DNA from: Sipunculus nudus
Lineage: Eukaryota > Annelida > Sipuncula > Golfingiida > Sipunculidae
Reading direction: 5' to 3'
NCBI GenBank assembly: GCA_026874595.1
Contig: CM049308.1
Span: 43,843,327-43,907,326, forward strand
Length of the DNA stretch: 64,000 bases
This document shows, in pieces, positions 1-13,544 of this stretch (positions are counted from its first letter, which is position 1; each line of letters begins with the position of its first letter). Below the pieces are notes generated by a model. That model made no database searches. It was not told where the DNA came from and saw only the letters and a program-made list of their open reading frames with translations. Both the position numbers and the translations under genes were made by a program.

Positions 1-1540
1 ATTTCATACAAAAACTTCAATATCTCATTAACTACTTGACTGATGGTCATGATTTTTGGCATACATATTGATCATGAGATGTTCCATCAATTCCTGCAGA
101 CTGGTGGCACCACCTGTATTTTTAGATTTTTTACAAATTTTTTTCCTTAATTTTGAGACCTTTAAAAATGTGAACATCTGTTAACAGGGCACAAATCGTA
201 AAGACTGGACCTAGAATCTTAATTCTTGACACACTGAGAGGTCCATGAAAAATCTTCTTGGAAACCAGAAATAAGGTCTCTGTTACATATATCCTTCGAG
301 CTATGGGGCCCTAAAGTACTCCCCAGAGTAGTCAAAAATTTCATACAAAAACTTCAGTATCTCAATAACTACATCACTGATGGTCATGATTTCTGGCATA
401 CATATTGATCATGAGATGTTCCATCAGTTCCTGCAGACTGGGGGCGCCACCAGTATTGTTCGATTTTTTACAATTTTTTCCTCTATTTTTGAGACCTTTA
501 AGGATGCTGTCATCTGTTAACGTGGCACAAATCGTAACAACTGGACCTAGAATCTTCATTCTCCACACACTGAGAGAACTATGAAAAGTCTCCATGGAAA
601 CCAGAAAATAGGTCTCTGTTACCCATATCCTTTGAGCTATGGGGCCCCAAAGTACCCCCCAGAATAGTCAAAAATTTCATACAAAAACTTCAATATCTCA
701 TTAACTACATCACTGATGGTCATGATTTTTGGCATACGTATTGATCATGAGATGTTTCATCAGTTTCTGCAGACTGGTGGCGCCACCTGTATTTTTTAAT
801 TTTTACGAATAGTTTTCTCCATTTTTGAAACCTTTAAAAATGTGAACAGCTGTTAACAGGGCACAAATCATAAAGACTGGACCTAGAATCTTCATTCTTG
901 ACACACTGAGAGGTCCATGAAAAGTCTCCATGGAAACCTGGAATAAGGTCTCTGTTACCCAAATCCTTTGAGCTGTGGGGGGGGGGGGGCTCCCAATAAC
1001 CCCCCAGAATAATGGAAAATTTGATAAAAACAAACTGCAACATCTCAATAACTACAACACTGATGGTCATGATTTTTGGCATACATATTGATCAAAAGGT
1101 GTTCCATCAGTTCCTGCAGACTGGTGGCACCACCTGTATTTTTTCAAATTTTCACAATTTTTTTTCTCTATTTTTGAGACCTTTAAGGATGTAGTTATCT
1201 GTCAACAGGGTAAAAATCGTAACGACTGGACCTAGAATCTTCATTCTTGACACACAGGGAGACCCATGATAAGTCTACATGGAAATCTGAAATTAGGTCT
1301 CTGTTACCCATATCCTTTGAGCTATGGCACTCCAAAGTACAGCTCAGAATAAATGAAAATTTGATACAAAAGCTTAATATCTGAACAGCTAATGCAGAGA
1401 TCACCATAATTGTTTGCATGGATATTGATCATGGAGTGTTTCATCAGTTTCTGCAGACTGGTGGCACCACCTGTATTTGTTCGGGTTTTACGAAATTTTT
1501 CTCTATTTTGGAGACCTTTAAAGATATGAACATATCTTTA
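1..1540 (+). repeat. Tandem core of A1, about 335-bp units, 4-5 copies
   Basis: The landmark CTGATGGTCATGATTTTTGG recurs near 38, 370, 712 and 1060, with a degenerate copy near 1390. Each unit carries one GGTGGC(G/A)CCACC palindrome and the phrase aacagggcacaaatcgtaa. A related array lies at 57840-58940. The small open frames here are chance frames of this unit. Confidence 0.9.
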
Positions 1541-1541
1541 C

Positions 1542-2916
1542 CGGGTTCCTCCGCCGCTGCCACGTTCATTTCCAGAGAGCTCCTCTGAGACTAATGGACC
1601 TATTTTTCCAAAACTTACACAAATTATCGGGTCACATGTGAACTGGTGCCTAACTAATTTGCGTTGACCTCTGACCTTTCCTCTCTATCCAGCGTCCATT
1701 TGTGCGTTTGTTTCCACACATAAACCCTCATATCTCGGGAACCGTTTGACCGATCAGGAAATAAAATTTGTACAAATGTAGCCCTTGGATTGCTTTATAA
1801 CATACACAAAAAATGGTGGTGCCACCTGTTACCATGTTTGCATAGTGTCCATCTGTTTATCTGCCTTGTGTTAAAATCACTCATATCTCTGCAGTGAATT
1901 GACTAATTTACCTGAAATTTGTCATGCGTATACATCCTAGAGAACTTTCTTGATTTTATGACAGGTGGCACCACCCAGGGCTTGAAATTAGCGCCGGACC
2001 ACCGGAAATTTCCGGTAAAAATCACGGAGGTCCGGCAGAATGTCTACCGCCGCCGGACCTCCAGTCCGGCGAACTTCTGGGTCACCAGGGCTCGTCAAGC
2101 TAACGGTTCCCCTACCAATTTGTCGTCATGCCACGCGAGGAAAAAAGTGCCTGTAAAACGGTAAATCGTACGATCGACTGACGCTTCTGTTTATCCATCA
2201 TTTAGCCTTGACCTTGATACAGACTGGTATCGCGCTCTATTAAATCCCATAGTCACTGCGGTCACAGTGGGCGATAATATAGTGCGCACAGTAGGCAAAA
2301 AAGAGCGGCGTGCCATACTAAGGACGAACATACTCGGTCAAGATTGGACTCTGGAAGCCAAGATCCCATCGCTTCATTAGATAAATAAGAGGTCCGGCAA
2401 TTATTTTTGAGGTCTGGTAAAAACAAAAATCTGCCAGACCTCCAGTCTGGTGGCTGAATTTCTTAATTTCCTGCCCTGACCACCTACATTCACGTTCACG
2501 CTGATGACATCCAAGCTCATATCTCAGGAACCATTTGACCGATTGGGCCAAAATTGTGCATGTGTTTAGATCTCACATCTCATTTAGGTCTTTTTCATAC
2601 ACAAAACTGGAGGGGCCACCTGCAACCATTTTTGCACAGCGTCTGTCTGTTTGTCTGCCGTGGGCTAAAATCACTCATATACATGTAGTGGTTTGACTTT
2701 TCTGCCTAAAATTTTGTGTATGTATACAACTTGGATAGCTTTCTGGATTTGTGGTAGGTGGCACAACCTACATACACATTTAGGCTGCAGACATCCATGC
2801 TAATATGCAACATACCTCACTCTATTTCCCCTTGCCACTCAATCCATGCCTCACTTCACCCGTTCCACTCTGATTTTGGCGGATACATGTAGTCACTTTG
2901 GTTACCAGTATTCTAG
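1542..2916 (+). mobile_element. E1: family E element, 5'-truncated, inside A1
   Basis: The left part has a GCCGCTGCC-rich stretch and the family E lead-in (tgacctctgacctttcc; acacataaaccc). The right end is intact: GGCGGATAC, then a degenerate hairpin, then TTCTAG at 2911-2916. After it, A1 resumes at a position equivalent to about 58930. The 5' GTATCC end is missing. It is itself interrupted by the TIR transposon at 1976-2478. Confidence 0.75.
1976..2478. mobile_element. Non-autonomous DNA transposon with CAGGGC terminal inverted repeats
   Basis: The 503-bp insertion starts CAGGGCTTGAAATTAGC and ends with the inverted match CTTAATTTCCTGCCCTG. It has internal inverted CCGGACCTCCAGTCCGG-like segments. 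It splits the E1 core palindrome: ACCACC precedes the left end and ACCACC follows the right end, so a 6-bp target duplication fits. CAGGG ends suggest a hAT-like element, but hAT elements usually make 8-bp duplications, so the superfamily is left open. There is no transposase ORF. Confidence 0.75.
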
Positions 2917-3498
2917 TTTTTAAAGTTTACATATTTTTTCTCTATTTTTGAGAAATATAAATACAGACTAAATCTTGGCCTGTTGGTTAATCTGTTTGAT
3001 GCTTCAGTTGAATGGGTATATACTACCATTCTGATGATAAAATTTCCTTTTGCGAATCTCTTACCAGTCAGCTGAGCGTCATGGGTCACATGTTGCAAAT
3101 AATCAGTCATCCATAAAAACTAAATCGGATTTTGTTTATTTTTAGCTCAGCTGACTATAAGTCATCTGAGCTATAGTCGTGGTCCTTTGTCCGTCGGCTG
3201 TCTGTCCGTCCGTCCGTCAGTTAAACTGGCACATTTTGAAACCATTGGACCGACGAATCTGAAATTCGGCATACCTTTAGATGTCCCCAAAATCTCCTAC
3301 CATACCTAAAATTGGGTCACTAAGACTTCTTTCCTTCGAATTATTAAGGAAAAACCTACGTTTTCCATTAAAAACCCATTGTTACACTTCAAGACTGCCT
3401 AACATAAAAACCACTGACCTGATTTTGATCACTTTTCAAATATATATATTCCTGTATATATTTCCTATGTACATACCAGAAATTAGTTCAGTATTTTT

Positions 3499-6268
3499 AG
3501 CAAACCTGTGAGCTTATGCGATGGTGTGGCGTCGTCGGTCGTGTGTCGTGCGTCCTACGTCGTGCGTCGTCTGTACGTTAACCATAGCTATCTCAAAAAC
3601 GGCAGGAGCTAGCATCACTAAATTTTTCGAAAATAATCAGTCATCCAAAAAATTACATTGGATTTTGTTTATTTTTTTTGTAACTGCATTTTCTTAGATT
3701 TTATAGGGAAAAAGCTAAAAAAGCTTTAAAAATCTTTTTCTCCGAAACTGTCCAGCCAAATTGTCCAATATTTCACAAAAATAATCCCTGGAACAATCTT
3801 TCTCAAGTTTGTTCGAAAAAAAATTCTATTCTGAAACCATATGGCCAAAATGTTTAATATCGCACAGAAATGATCCTAGGGTAGTGCTTTTTCTGAAGTT
3901 TGTTCAAATGGTCTCTTTTCAGTGACTTTTGGCTAAGTTATGGGAAGCTGAATTTAGTCATATGCTGTAACAGCCCATTTTAGCTCAGTGGCTACAAAGA
4001 TCTTCTCCTCAAAAACCACTGGGGCAAATTCTTAAATCTCACACATTAATTATCCTTAGATTTTGATAATTCAAGTTTGTTCAAATGGTTTTGGTTCAGT
4101 GATTTTTGGCTGAGTTATGGGAAGCTTAACTTAGCCATTTTGCTGTATTTTCCCATATGAGTTATAAACCTGTAAAACGTTTTTTGACTGCCGCTACTAA
4201 GGCCAATTTGTTTAATATTTTACAAGAATAATCCCCTGAATAATTTATATAATAATTGTCTTTTATGGTTCCAAATAATTAATTTTGGCTGAATTATAAA
4301 GATTGAATTGAGTCATTTTACCATATATTATAGCTGTGTGAAGCAGATACATCTAGACTGGCACAAGTTTATCAGCATTTATTACATCATGCCTCTGGAC
4401 ATTTAGATTTCAGGTTATCTATGGTTAATATTGACAAGAATGTTTTTTAAAAGCTTTTAAAAAATGTAGATTTATGATTTTTAGATATTCCTCATGCCAG
4501 GCAATGTTTACAATCACTGGTATACGCCTCTCTGTGGGTATATAAAGACGGCTGTACATGGATTATAAATAATTAGTATCCATAGTCGAATTAATTCAAG
4601 ATTTTGCCATCAGTGAGATGTATCTGTATTACAATTTTGCATTCAATTTGCATCTGTAATATTTTTTAGGGAACCTGTGAGCTAATGCGATGGTGTGGCG
4701 GCGTTTGTCTTCTGTACGTTAACCCATACTATTTTGAAAATGATTGGAGCTAGCATCATGAAATTTAATGCAAAAAATTAGCCATCTCAAAAACTCTGCA
4801 TTTTCTTAAATTTTATAGAGAAAAAGCTAAAAAAAAACCTTTAAAAATCTTCTCCTCCAAAACACTCAAGCCAAATTGTTCAATATTTAACAGAAATAAT
4901 CTTTTATACAATCTCCCTCAATTTTGTTCCAGTTGTTTAAGTTTGGTGAATTTTGGCCAAGTTACAGGAAGTTGAACTTAGTCATCTGTCCAAAAAAGCA
5001 TACTAAAATGACAGTCTCAGAAACGGCCGGAGCTATCATCACCAAATTTTTACCAGTGTTGGTCACATGAGTCTTATGTGAATTTCAGGTATTGGTGGCG
5101 CAACCTGCATTGACCTTTTTTTGTACGGGGATCATTGATCATCTTTTATTATTCTAGATATTTTGATAAAAAGTTTATGAATATGTCGGCTTGAAAAAAA
5201 AATTTTAGCCAAAGTCTTTCAGTATGTGTAAACAGATATACCAACAGGCCAAGATTGAATCTGTATCTTTAAATAGGTTGAGAAACTGCCAACTGTTTCA
5301 GATTTGGCAACAGATCAAGAGTTCATACAGTGCAGCCAGATATAGGTCAAGAGTTCAATCAGTGCAGCCAAGCACAAGGCATGTGATCACCTCATGGGTG
5401 ACATGTGAACACCTGATGGGCACTATGTGATCACTTCATGGGTGTCAAGCCCCTCAGGGCAGGGCTCCTGCATGAGCTTATGCAACGATGTGGCTACTAT
5501 TTCAGATTTGGCAACTGGCTAGAGGTCAGTCTGGATCTATTTATAGCTTTGGCAGACTCCCAACTGTATCAGATAAGGCAAAAGGTCAAGAGTTCACTCA
5601 GTGCAGCCAGGTATGGGCCAGGAGTTTACTCTGTGCAGTAGCTGCATTCTATTTATAGCATTGGCAGACTGCTAACTGTGTCAGATTATGCAACAGGTCA
5701 AGAGTTCACTCAGTGCAGCCAAGTACAGGTCAAAAGTTCACTCAGTCTAACCAGGTGCAGGTCATGAGTTCACTCAGTGCAGTAACCTGAGCAAGCAATT
5801 TGTCACAGTTCACTCGGGGCAACAGCCTTTTCTACCTAAGCCTGGTCAGCCCCATGCATCAGACTTAAGATAAGTTTGATGTATTGGCCTAATATTTTGA
5901 CCTGTCCATGTGTCTTTGATCGCTTTCTCGCTCACAAGACAGGTGTCACCACCTACAATGACTTCTGCACAGTGTGTGTCCCTGCCTTTTTCTGAAGAGG
6001 GGTTTGATATATAAGTCTGAAATTGGGCATATGTATATATCTCTGATAGCTTCGTTGTATACAAGACTGGTGGTGCCAGCTACAATCTTTTTAGTGTTGT
6101 GTGTACCTATGCCAGAATTTCAGCAGTGATGTTTGTGTAATTGTTTCTTATTCAAAATGTTTAGTACTTGCATTGTTCATATACATAAAAAAGTAATGGT
6201 CCAGCATGGAAGCATTATACCTGGTGTATTTCCCAATGCACAGGTTCGCATTAGGCCTGTAGGCCTTG
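3499..6268 (+). mobile_element. B1: family B element inside A2
   Basis: The head AGCAAACCTGTGAGCTTATG at 3499 is a one-base variant of GCGAACCTGTG. The tail CACAGGTTCGC followed by TTAGGCCTGTAGGCCTTG ends at 6268. A sequence resumes at 6269 (taataggcccgaacataatg), matching intact A copies. A second B head at 4668 (AGGGAACCTGTG) lies within it at a T-run, suggesting a B-into-B insertion whose own tail is not separable. Confidence 0.8.
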
Positions 6269-6375
6269 TTTATATTCTTTAAGTAATAGGCCCGAACATA
6301 ATGCACTTTGTAAAAATTCAGAAAATATATTTTCTCCCTTAACTTGAGAATTGCTGAAGCTAGAAACGTTTTTTT

Positions 6376-9300
6376 AGCGAACCTGTGAGCTTTTGCGATG
6401 GTGCGGCGTTGTCCGTCATGCATCGTGTGTCGTGCGTCGTCAACGTGCGTCGTGCGTCTTCTGTACGTTAACCATAGCAATCTCAAAAATGGCTGGAGCT
6501 AGCATCACCAAATATTTTGCAAATAATCAGTCATCCAAAAAACTATATCGGATTTTGTTTATTTTTTTCTAACTGCATTTTCTTAGATTTGATAGGGAAA
6601 AAGCTAAAAAAGCTTTAAAAATCTTCTTCTCCGAAACTGTCCAGCCAAATTGTCCGATATTTCACAGAAATGATCCCTGGAACAATCATTCTCAAGTTTG
6701 TTCGAATGGTTCCAGTTCGGAGATTTTTGGCCGAGTTACAGGAGGTTGAACTTTGTTAACTGTGCAAAAAAGCATATTAAAATTTAAATCTCAGAAACGG
6801 CTGGAGCTATCATCACCAAACTTTATGCCAGTGTTGGTCACATAGATCATATCTGAAATTGAGGTATTGGTGGCGCCACTTGCATCGTCCTTTTTTGTAC
6901 GGGGTCATCAGTGCCTGTATTAAACTGAGGGCTACAAATAACTTCTTCTCTGAAACCGTATGGCCTTAATGTTTAATATCGCACAGAAATGATCCCAGGG
7001 TAGTGCTTTCTGAAGTTTGCTCAAATGGTCTCAGTTCAGTTACTTTTGGCTATGTTATGGGAAGCTGAATTTAGTCATATGCCATAACAGCCCATTTTAG
7101 CTCAGTGGCTACAAAGATCTTCTTCTCAAAAACCACTGGGCCAAATTCTTAAATCTCACACATTAATTATCCTCAGATGTTGATATTTCAAGTTTGTTCA
7201 AATGGTTTTGGTTCAGTGCTTTTTGGCTGAGTTACGGGAAGCTGAACTTAGCCAGTTTGCTGTATCTACCTATATGAGTTATAAACCTGCAAAACGTTTT
7301 TCAACTGATGCCACTGAAGCCAGTTTGTTAAATATTTTACAAGAGTAATCCCTACAATCATTCTTATAATAATTGTCATTAATGGTTCCACATGAATGAT
7401 TTTTCGCTGAATTATGGAGCTTGAATTGAGTCATTTTACCGTATATGTTAGCTGTGTGATGCTGTTACATCTAGCCTGGCACCAGTTTATCAGCATCTAT
7501 TACATCATGCCACTAGACATTTAGATTTCAGGTTATCTTTGGTTAATATTGACAAGGAAATTTTTTTAAAAGCTTTTAAAAAATTTAGATTTATGATTTA
7601 AGTAAATCATCATACCAAGCAATGCTACAATCATGGATATTCAGCTCTCTGTGGCTATATAAAGACAACTGTACGTGGATTATAAATTATTGGTATCCCT
7701 ACTCAACTTAATTCAAGAATTTGCCATCAATGAGATATATCTGTATTTTAATTTTGCATTCAGTATGTATCCATAATAATTTTACATATATTCCTGATTT
7801 CTTTCTTATAAAAAGTCAGCTGAAAAGCATTTCGTATTGGGAAAATAAATTTCAAAGTTATTACAAGTAGGGACCACTTCTGTGTACAGATGGCAGCACT
7901 TGGTTTACCATTGGCAGATTGCCAGTGCCTTGATGTTGGCCATTAGCCAAGATGATGTCAGCTCTATAAATAGTTTTGGCACAGTGCCAGGATTGGAAGA
8001 AGTGCAGCCAGGTATAAGTCAAGAGTTCACTCAGTGCAGTAGCTGCATTCTATTTATAGCTTTGGCAGACTTCTCACTGCATCATATTTGGCACCAAAGT
8101 TCAGCCTGAATCTATTTATAGCTTTGGCAGACTGCCAACTTTGTCAGATTATGCAACAGGTCAAGAGTGCAGCTAGGTACAGGTCAAAAGTTCACTCAGT
8201 CTAGCCAGGTGCAGGTCAAGGGTTCACTCAGTGCAGTAGCTTGAGGCAGCAATTTGTCACAGGTCACTTGGGGCAACTGCCTTACTCACCTAAGCCTTGT
8301 CAGCCCAGTGCATCAAACTCTGGGAAGTTTGCTGTATTGGACTGATATTTTGACCTGTCTATGTGTCTTTGATGGTATTCTCATTTACAAGACAGGTGGT
8401 GCCACCTACATTGACTTTTGCAGTGTATGCACCTGCTTATTTCTACAGAGGATTTTTATACATCTGCCTAAAATTGGGCATGTTTATACATATCAGGTAG
8501 CTTTATAGTGTACAAAACTGGTGGCGCCACCTACAATAATTTTTGCACAGTGTATGTCCCTCCTTATTTCATAGGAGGAGTTTGTTTGACATACTGGTGG
8601 TGCCAGCTACAATCATTGTATCCGCCAAAACAGAGTTTTGTGGATACTATGTTTTCAGTCGGACGCCATCGCTGCCGCCATCGCCGCATAGGTTTCCACA
8701 GAACTCCTTCATACCCACTGGGCAGAATTTTTTAAAATTTGGAATTATGATCGGTCACATGTGAACTGCTGCGCCCTCATTTTTGGTTGACCTCTGACCT
8801 TTCCTCTCTGCCCAGCAACCATTTGTGTGTCTGTTTCCACACATAAACCCACATATCTCGGGAACCGTTTGGCCGATAAGGCTAAAGATTTTGTACAAAT
8901 GTAGCCCTTGGAAAGCTTTATAAGATACACTAAAATGGTGACGCCACCTGCAACCATTTTTGCACAGGGTCCATCTGTTCATCTGCCTTGGGATAAAAAC
9001 ACTCATATCTCAGCATTGGTTGGACTTATCCACCTGAAATTTTGCATGTGTATACATTCTGGACAGCCTTCTTGATTTTATGACAGGTGGCGCCACCTAC
9101 ATTCACGTTTAAGCTGCAGACATCCAAGCTCATATCTCGGGAATCGTTTGACCAGTTGGGCCAAAATTTTGCATGTGTATAGATCTCCCATAGCTCTTTA
9201 TCATATGCAAAACTGATGGTGCCACCAGCCACCATTTTTGCACAGCGTCCATCTGTTCATCTGCCTTGGGATAAAATCACTCATATCTCGGCAGTGGTTT

Positions 9301-9996
9301 GACATATCCCCCTGAAATTTTGCATGTGTATAGATCTTGGATAGCTTTCTGGATTTTTTGGCAGGTGGTGCCACCTACATTTATGTAGATGCTGCAGACA
9401 TTCAGGCTTATATCTCAGGACTGGTTTGACTTATTCCCCTGAAATTTTGCATGTGTATAGATCTCATATATCTTTTAATCATACACAAAATTGGTGGCGC
9501 CACCTGCCACCATTTTTGCACAGCATCCGTCTGTTTATCTGCCTTGGGATAAAAACACTCATATCTCTGCATTGGTTGGACTTATCCACCTGAAATTTTG
9601 CATGTGTATACATCCTGGACAGCTTTCTTGATTTTATGACAGGTGGCGCCACCTACATACACATTTCGGCTGCAGACATCCAGGCTATTATGCAACACAC
9701 CTCATTCTGTTTCCCCTTGCCACTCAATCTATGTCTCATTTCACCTTTCCCACTCTGATTTTGGCAGATACACTTAGTCGCTTGTTGACTACCCATATTC
9801 TAGTTTTTGCTTTGTGTGCACCCATGCCAGAATTGCAGCAGTGATGTTTGTTGAATTGTTTCTTGTTCTAAGTGTTTAGTACTTGCATTGTTCATATACA
9901 TGTTACACATGTTCTTGAAAAGTAATGGTCCAGCATTGAAGCATTATACCTGGTGTAATCTCATTGCACAGGTTCGCATTAGGCCTGTAGGCCTTG
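6376..9996 (+). mobile_element. B2: family B element inside A2
   Basis: The head AGCGAACCTGTGAGCTTTTG is at 6376. The tail CACAGGTTCGCATTAGGCCT... ends at 9996. It contains a (GTCGTGCGTC)-type tract, core segments with GGTGGCGCCACCT, and the segment ctcagtgcag repeated in short tandem (about 8020-8260). E2 interrupts it; without E2 it is 2435 bp. A2 resumes after it at 9997 (ttaatcaagattcaattg). Confidence 0.85.
8618..9803 (+). mobile_element. E2: intact family E element inside B2
   Basis: The 5' end GTATCC...GGATAC forms a hairpin (GCCAAAACAGAGTTTTG inside). The 3' end has inverted GGCAGATAC, then TAGTCGCTTGTTGACTA as a hairpin, then ATATTCTAG. The core has dimeric units of about 285 bp with a GGTGGCGCCACCT palindrome about every 140 bp. 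The empty site is readable in another B copy at about 33650 (acaatcatttttgtgttg), and flanking B sequence is continuous across the insertion apart from two extra T. Confidence 0.88.
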
Positions 9997-12900
9997 TTCA
10001 GGTATTTAACTATATTTAATCAAGATTCAATTGTATACCCAAAATTAGATCTGAATTTTTCCAAATTTTATAAGTTATTAGCATAAATATGAAATTGGTA
10101 CCTTAAATTTTGCCAGGATTTGATCATGGCACATTTTTTCCTGTAACAGCTGTGGATTTAATTTTCACAGCATGTTATCATTAGCATTTCATCTGTTAAC
10201 ATCTGAAATTTGAACCAGTGGATAAAAAAAACTGTAGATTTTATTTAAAGTTTTAAAGCGCCATGTAAAGTATTGTGTAGATCAAGCAAGTGTTATGCAG
10301 TTTGCTAGAGCTCAGCTCCCTAAGTCAGCTCTCAGCTCCTAAAATTTGGCATACAGTTAGATGTCCCCCAAACCCCCTACCATACCAAAAGTTTGGTCAC
10401 TAAAACTTCATTCCTTCGAGATATTAAGAAAAAAATTCAGTTTTCAATTAAAAACCCATTGTTACACTTCAAGACTGCCTAATATCACAAACACTGATCT
10501 GACTTTCATCATATATAATATACATGTTCTTCTATTCATACTCTTTGCACATGCCATAAATGATGTCAGTATTGCGAAATTGTTTTAAGTTATGAGCCTA
10601 AACAAAATGCACTTTGTAAAAAATCAAGAAATATATTTACTCCCTTAACATGAGAAATGCTGAAGCTAGAGATTTTTTGACAAGGATACAACATTATTTA
10701 ATCAAGATTCAGTTATATACCCAAAATTAGTTCTAAATTTTCAAAATTTTACAAGTTATTAGCATAAATATAAAATTGAGCCTTAAATTTTGCCTAAATT
10801 TGACCATGGCATGTTTGTTTCCTGTAAGCACTGTTGATATAATTTTCATATCCTGCAGAAATAAGGATTTCAGCTTGTTACTTTTGAAAGTTGAAAGAAA
10901 TTGAACAAAAGCTGTAGCTTATATTATAGTTTTTATGAGACCATGTCAGACCCTAGGCTCTACACAGTCCCACTTCAGTCACCTGTATGTCCTTTAGTTG
11001 ACCTCTCAGGCCAATTATGCACGCTTGAGGCAGGGCATATACTAGTCAGCCAGGAATCTTATGGCTTGCCTCAGTTGATTCAGTTGTTCAGTTATTCTGG
11101 ATTCTCAAGAACTTTTGTTCAGTTAAAACTGTTATGATTGTGGTGATTATTGGGCCAAATAACTATAAATTCTAGTTACTCTTCAGTGTAGCTTATTATA
11201 CAGGTTCATTCAGTACAGGCAGTACAGGCATGTAAGTAGAATCCTTAGGGCAGATAACCCTTTGCTGCTCACCCTGTGTTGACAGGGGTCTCATTTGAGT
11301 GCTGGTCAGTGTTCAGGAATGTTTAACATTGCTCCTCCACTGAGCATCTTGATCTTTAGGTTGTCAGCTTCACCTATCAACCAGATTTGTCATTTTATAT
11401 AAAAATTTATGTAAGATCATTATGTTAATATATTTAGATGAACTGGATGGTCAAGATTTTTCTTAGTTCTAAATGGAGAGTATTTTTAATGCTGGTTTTA
11501 GGTCAGTATTATAATATTCAGTTGCTTAAATCCAAGTATCTGGTTGGTTAGTCAGGTTTAGGAACATGTACTTAAGGGCTTTACAGGCCTCTGAGAGACC
11601 GGCACTTTTAGACATCGCAGGACTCTGTTCTGTTTTTATTTAGATACATAAAGCCTCATTTTTTAGCTCAGCTGACTATAAGTCATCTGAGCTATAGTCA
11701 TGGTCCATCGTCCATCCGTCTGTCCGTCCGTCCGTAGATGTGGCACGTTTTAAAACCGTAAGACCTAGGAATCCAAAATTCGGCATAATGTGAGATGTCC
11801 CCAAGATCTTCTACCAAGCCGAAAACTGGGTCTTTGCAACTTCATTCCTTTTAGAAATTAAGGAAAAACCTCAACTTTTTATTAAAAACCTATTTTTACA
11901 CTTCAGGACTGCCTAATATCAAAACTACTCATCTGTTTTTCCTCATATTTACCATAATTATTCCTCTATATAGTTCCTATGTACATGCCAGAAATTATGT
12001 TTGTATTATGTAAATTTAAAAAGTTATGGGCCCAAACATAATGCATTGTGTAAAAAATCAGGAAAGATATTTGATCACTTAACACAAAATATGTTAAAGC
12101 TATAAACTTTTTTCCAGTAATATAACTTTAATTAATCAAAATTAAATTGTATACCCAAAATTAGATCAAAATCTTTTAAATTTTTTAAAATATTAACAAA
12201 ATTAAAAAAATGGGTACCTTAAATTTTGCCCAACTTTGACCATGGCACGTTTTTTTCCTGTAAGTACTGTGGATTTAATTTTCACAGCATGTTTTTTTTA
12301 GCATTTTGTCTGTAATCACCAAAAATTTGAAACCAGTTGATCAAAAACTGTAGATTTTTATTCATGTTTTCAAGCACCATGTAACATATTGTTTACATCA
12401 AGCTAGTGTCATGCAGTTTGCAAGAGCTCAGCTCCCCAGCTTCGGCTCTCAGTTCCTAAAATTTGGCATGCAATTAGATGTCTAAAAAATCCCCTACCAT
12501 GCCAAGAATTTGGTCACTAGGACTTAATACCTTCGAGATATTAATGAAAAACTTCATTTTTCCATTAAAAACCCATTGTTACACTTCAAGACAGCCTAAT
12601 ATAAAAACCACTGATCTGACTTTAATCATATATAATATACATATTTTTCTATACATTCTCTATGCACATGCCAGAAATGATGTCAGTATTGCGTAATTGT
12701 TTTAAGTTATGGGCCCAAACATAATGCACTTTGTAAAAAATCAAATTTTATAAGTTATTAGTATAAATATAAAATTAGTTCCTTAAATTTTGCCCAACTT
12801 TGACCATGGCATGTTTGTTTCCTGTGAGCACCGTTGATATAATTTTCATATCATGCACACATAAAGATTTCAGCTTTTTAGTTTAAAAAGCTGAAAGAAA

Positions 12901-13544
12901 TTGGCCAAAAATTGTAGCTTTCATTAATGTTTTTATGAGACCATGTCAGACCTTAGCTCTCCCCAGCCCCATTTGAGTCACCTGTATGTTGACCTTGTTG
13001 ACCTTTCATCAGATTATGCATGCTTGACGCGAGGCATACACTGGGGCAGCCAGGCAGCTTATGGCCAGCCACAGTTGATCCAGGTGTCCAACCCAACTCA
13101 TCTAGTAGTTTTAACCAACAACATAACAATAAACAATAAATCAATAAATTTTTATTGGTTTTTAATAACAAATTAAAGAAAAATAGAAAAGGAATTTGTT
13201 AGTTGATAATAACAGGAAATTAACTTGCAGTTACCAATGATATAAGAATCTTGTATCGATGGATAGAATGTCATGTATTCCAAATAACACCATGCAGTCA
13301 CCTATGGTATTTTTCAGTTCAATTTTAATGATAAAAAAGTAAATCATATTATTCATTACTAATCATTAGGGATCATATGAAGGAAATTCATGATAGACAA
13401 AGATGCAGTTGATAATATTATTATCTAGATTCCTACTGTGTCTATAGTTAGTACATTAATGTGAAATTAGTCCAAAATGAATATATTACATTTTTTTATG
13501 CCCCTGCCACAAAGTGGCCGGGGCATATAGTTTTACCCATATCC

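Larger units (their letters stand above)
1..3089 (+). mobile_element. A1: family A element, 5' end outside window
   Basis: The element has a tandem core (1-1540) and the family A 3' region, ending with CAGCTGAGCGTCATGGGTCA at about 3071-3090, a variant of the usual A tail. It is interrupted by E1 (about 1542-2916). The sequence just after its tail (caaataatcagtcatcc) is internal family B sequence, so A1 sits inside the outer element B0. Confidence 0.7.

Noticed and set aside
5220-5830. Repeated ctcagtgcag segments as a separate satellite
   Set aside because: They occur at the same relative place in every B copy, so they are an internal part of family B.
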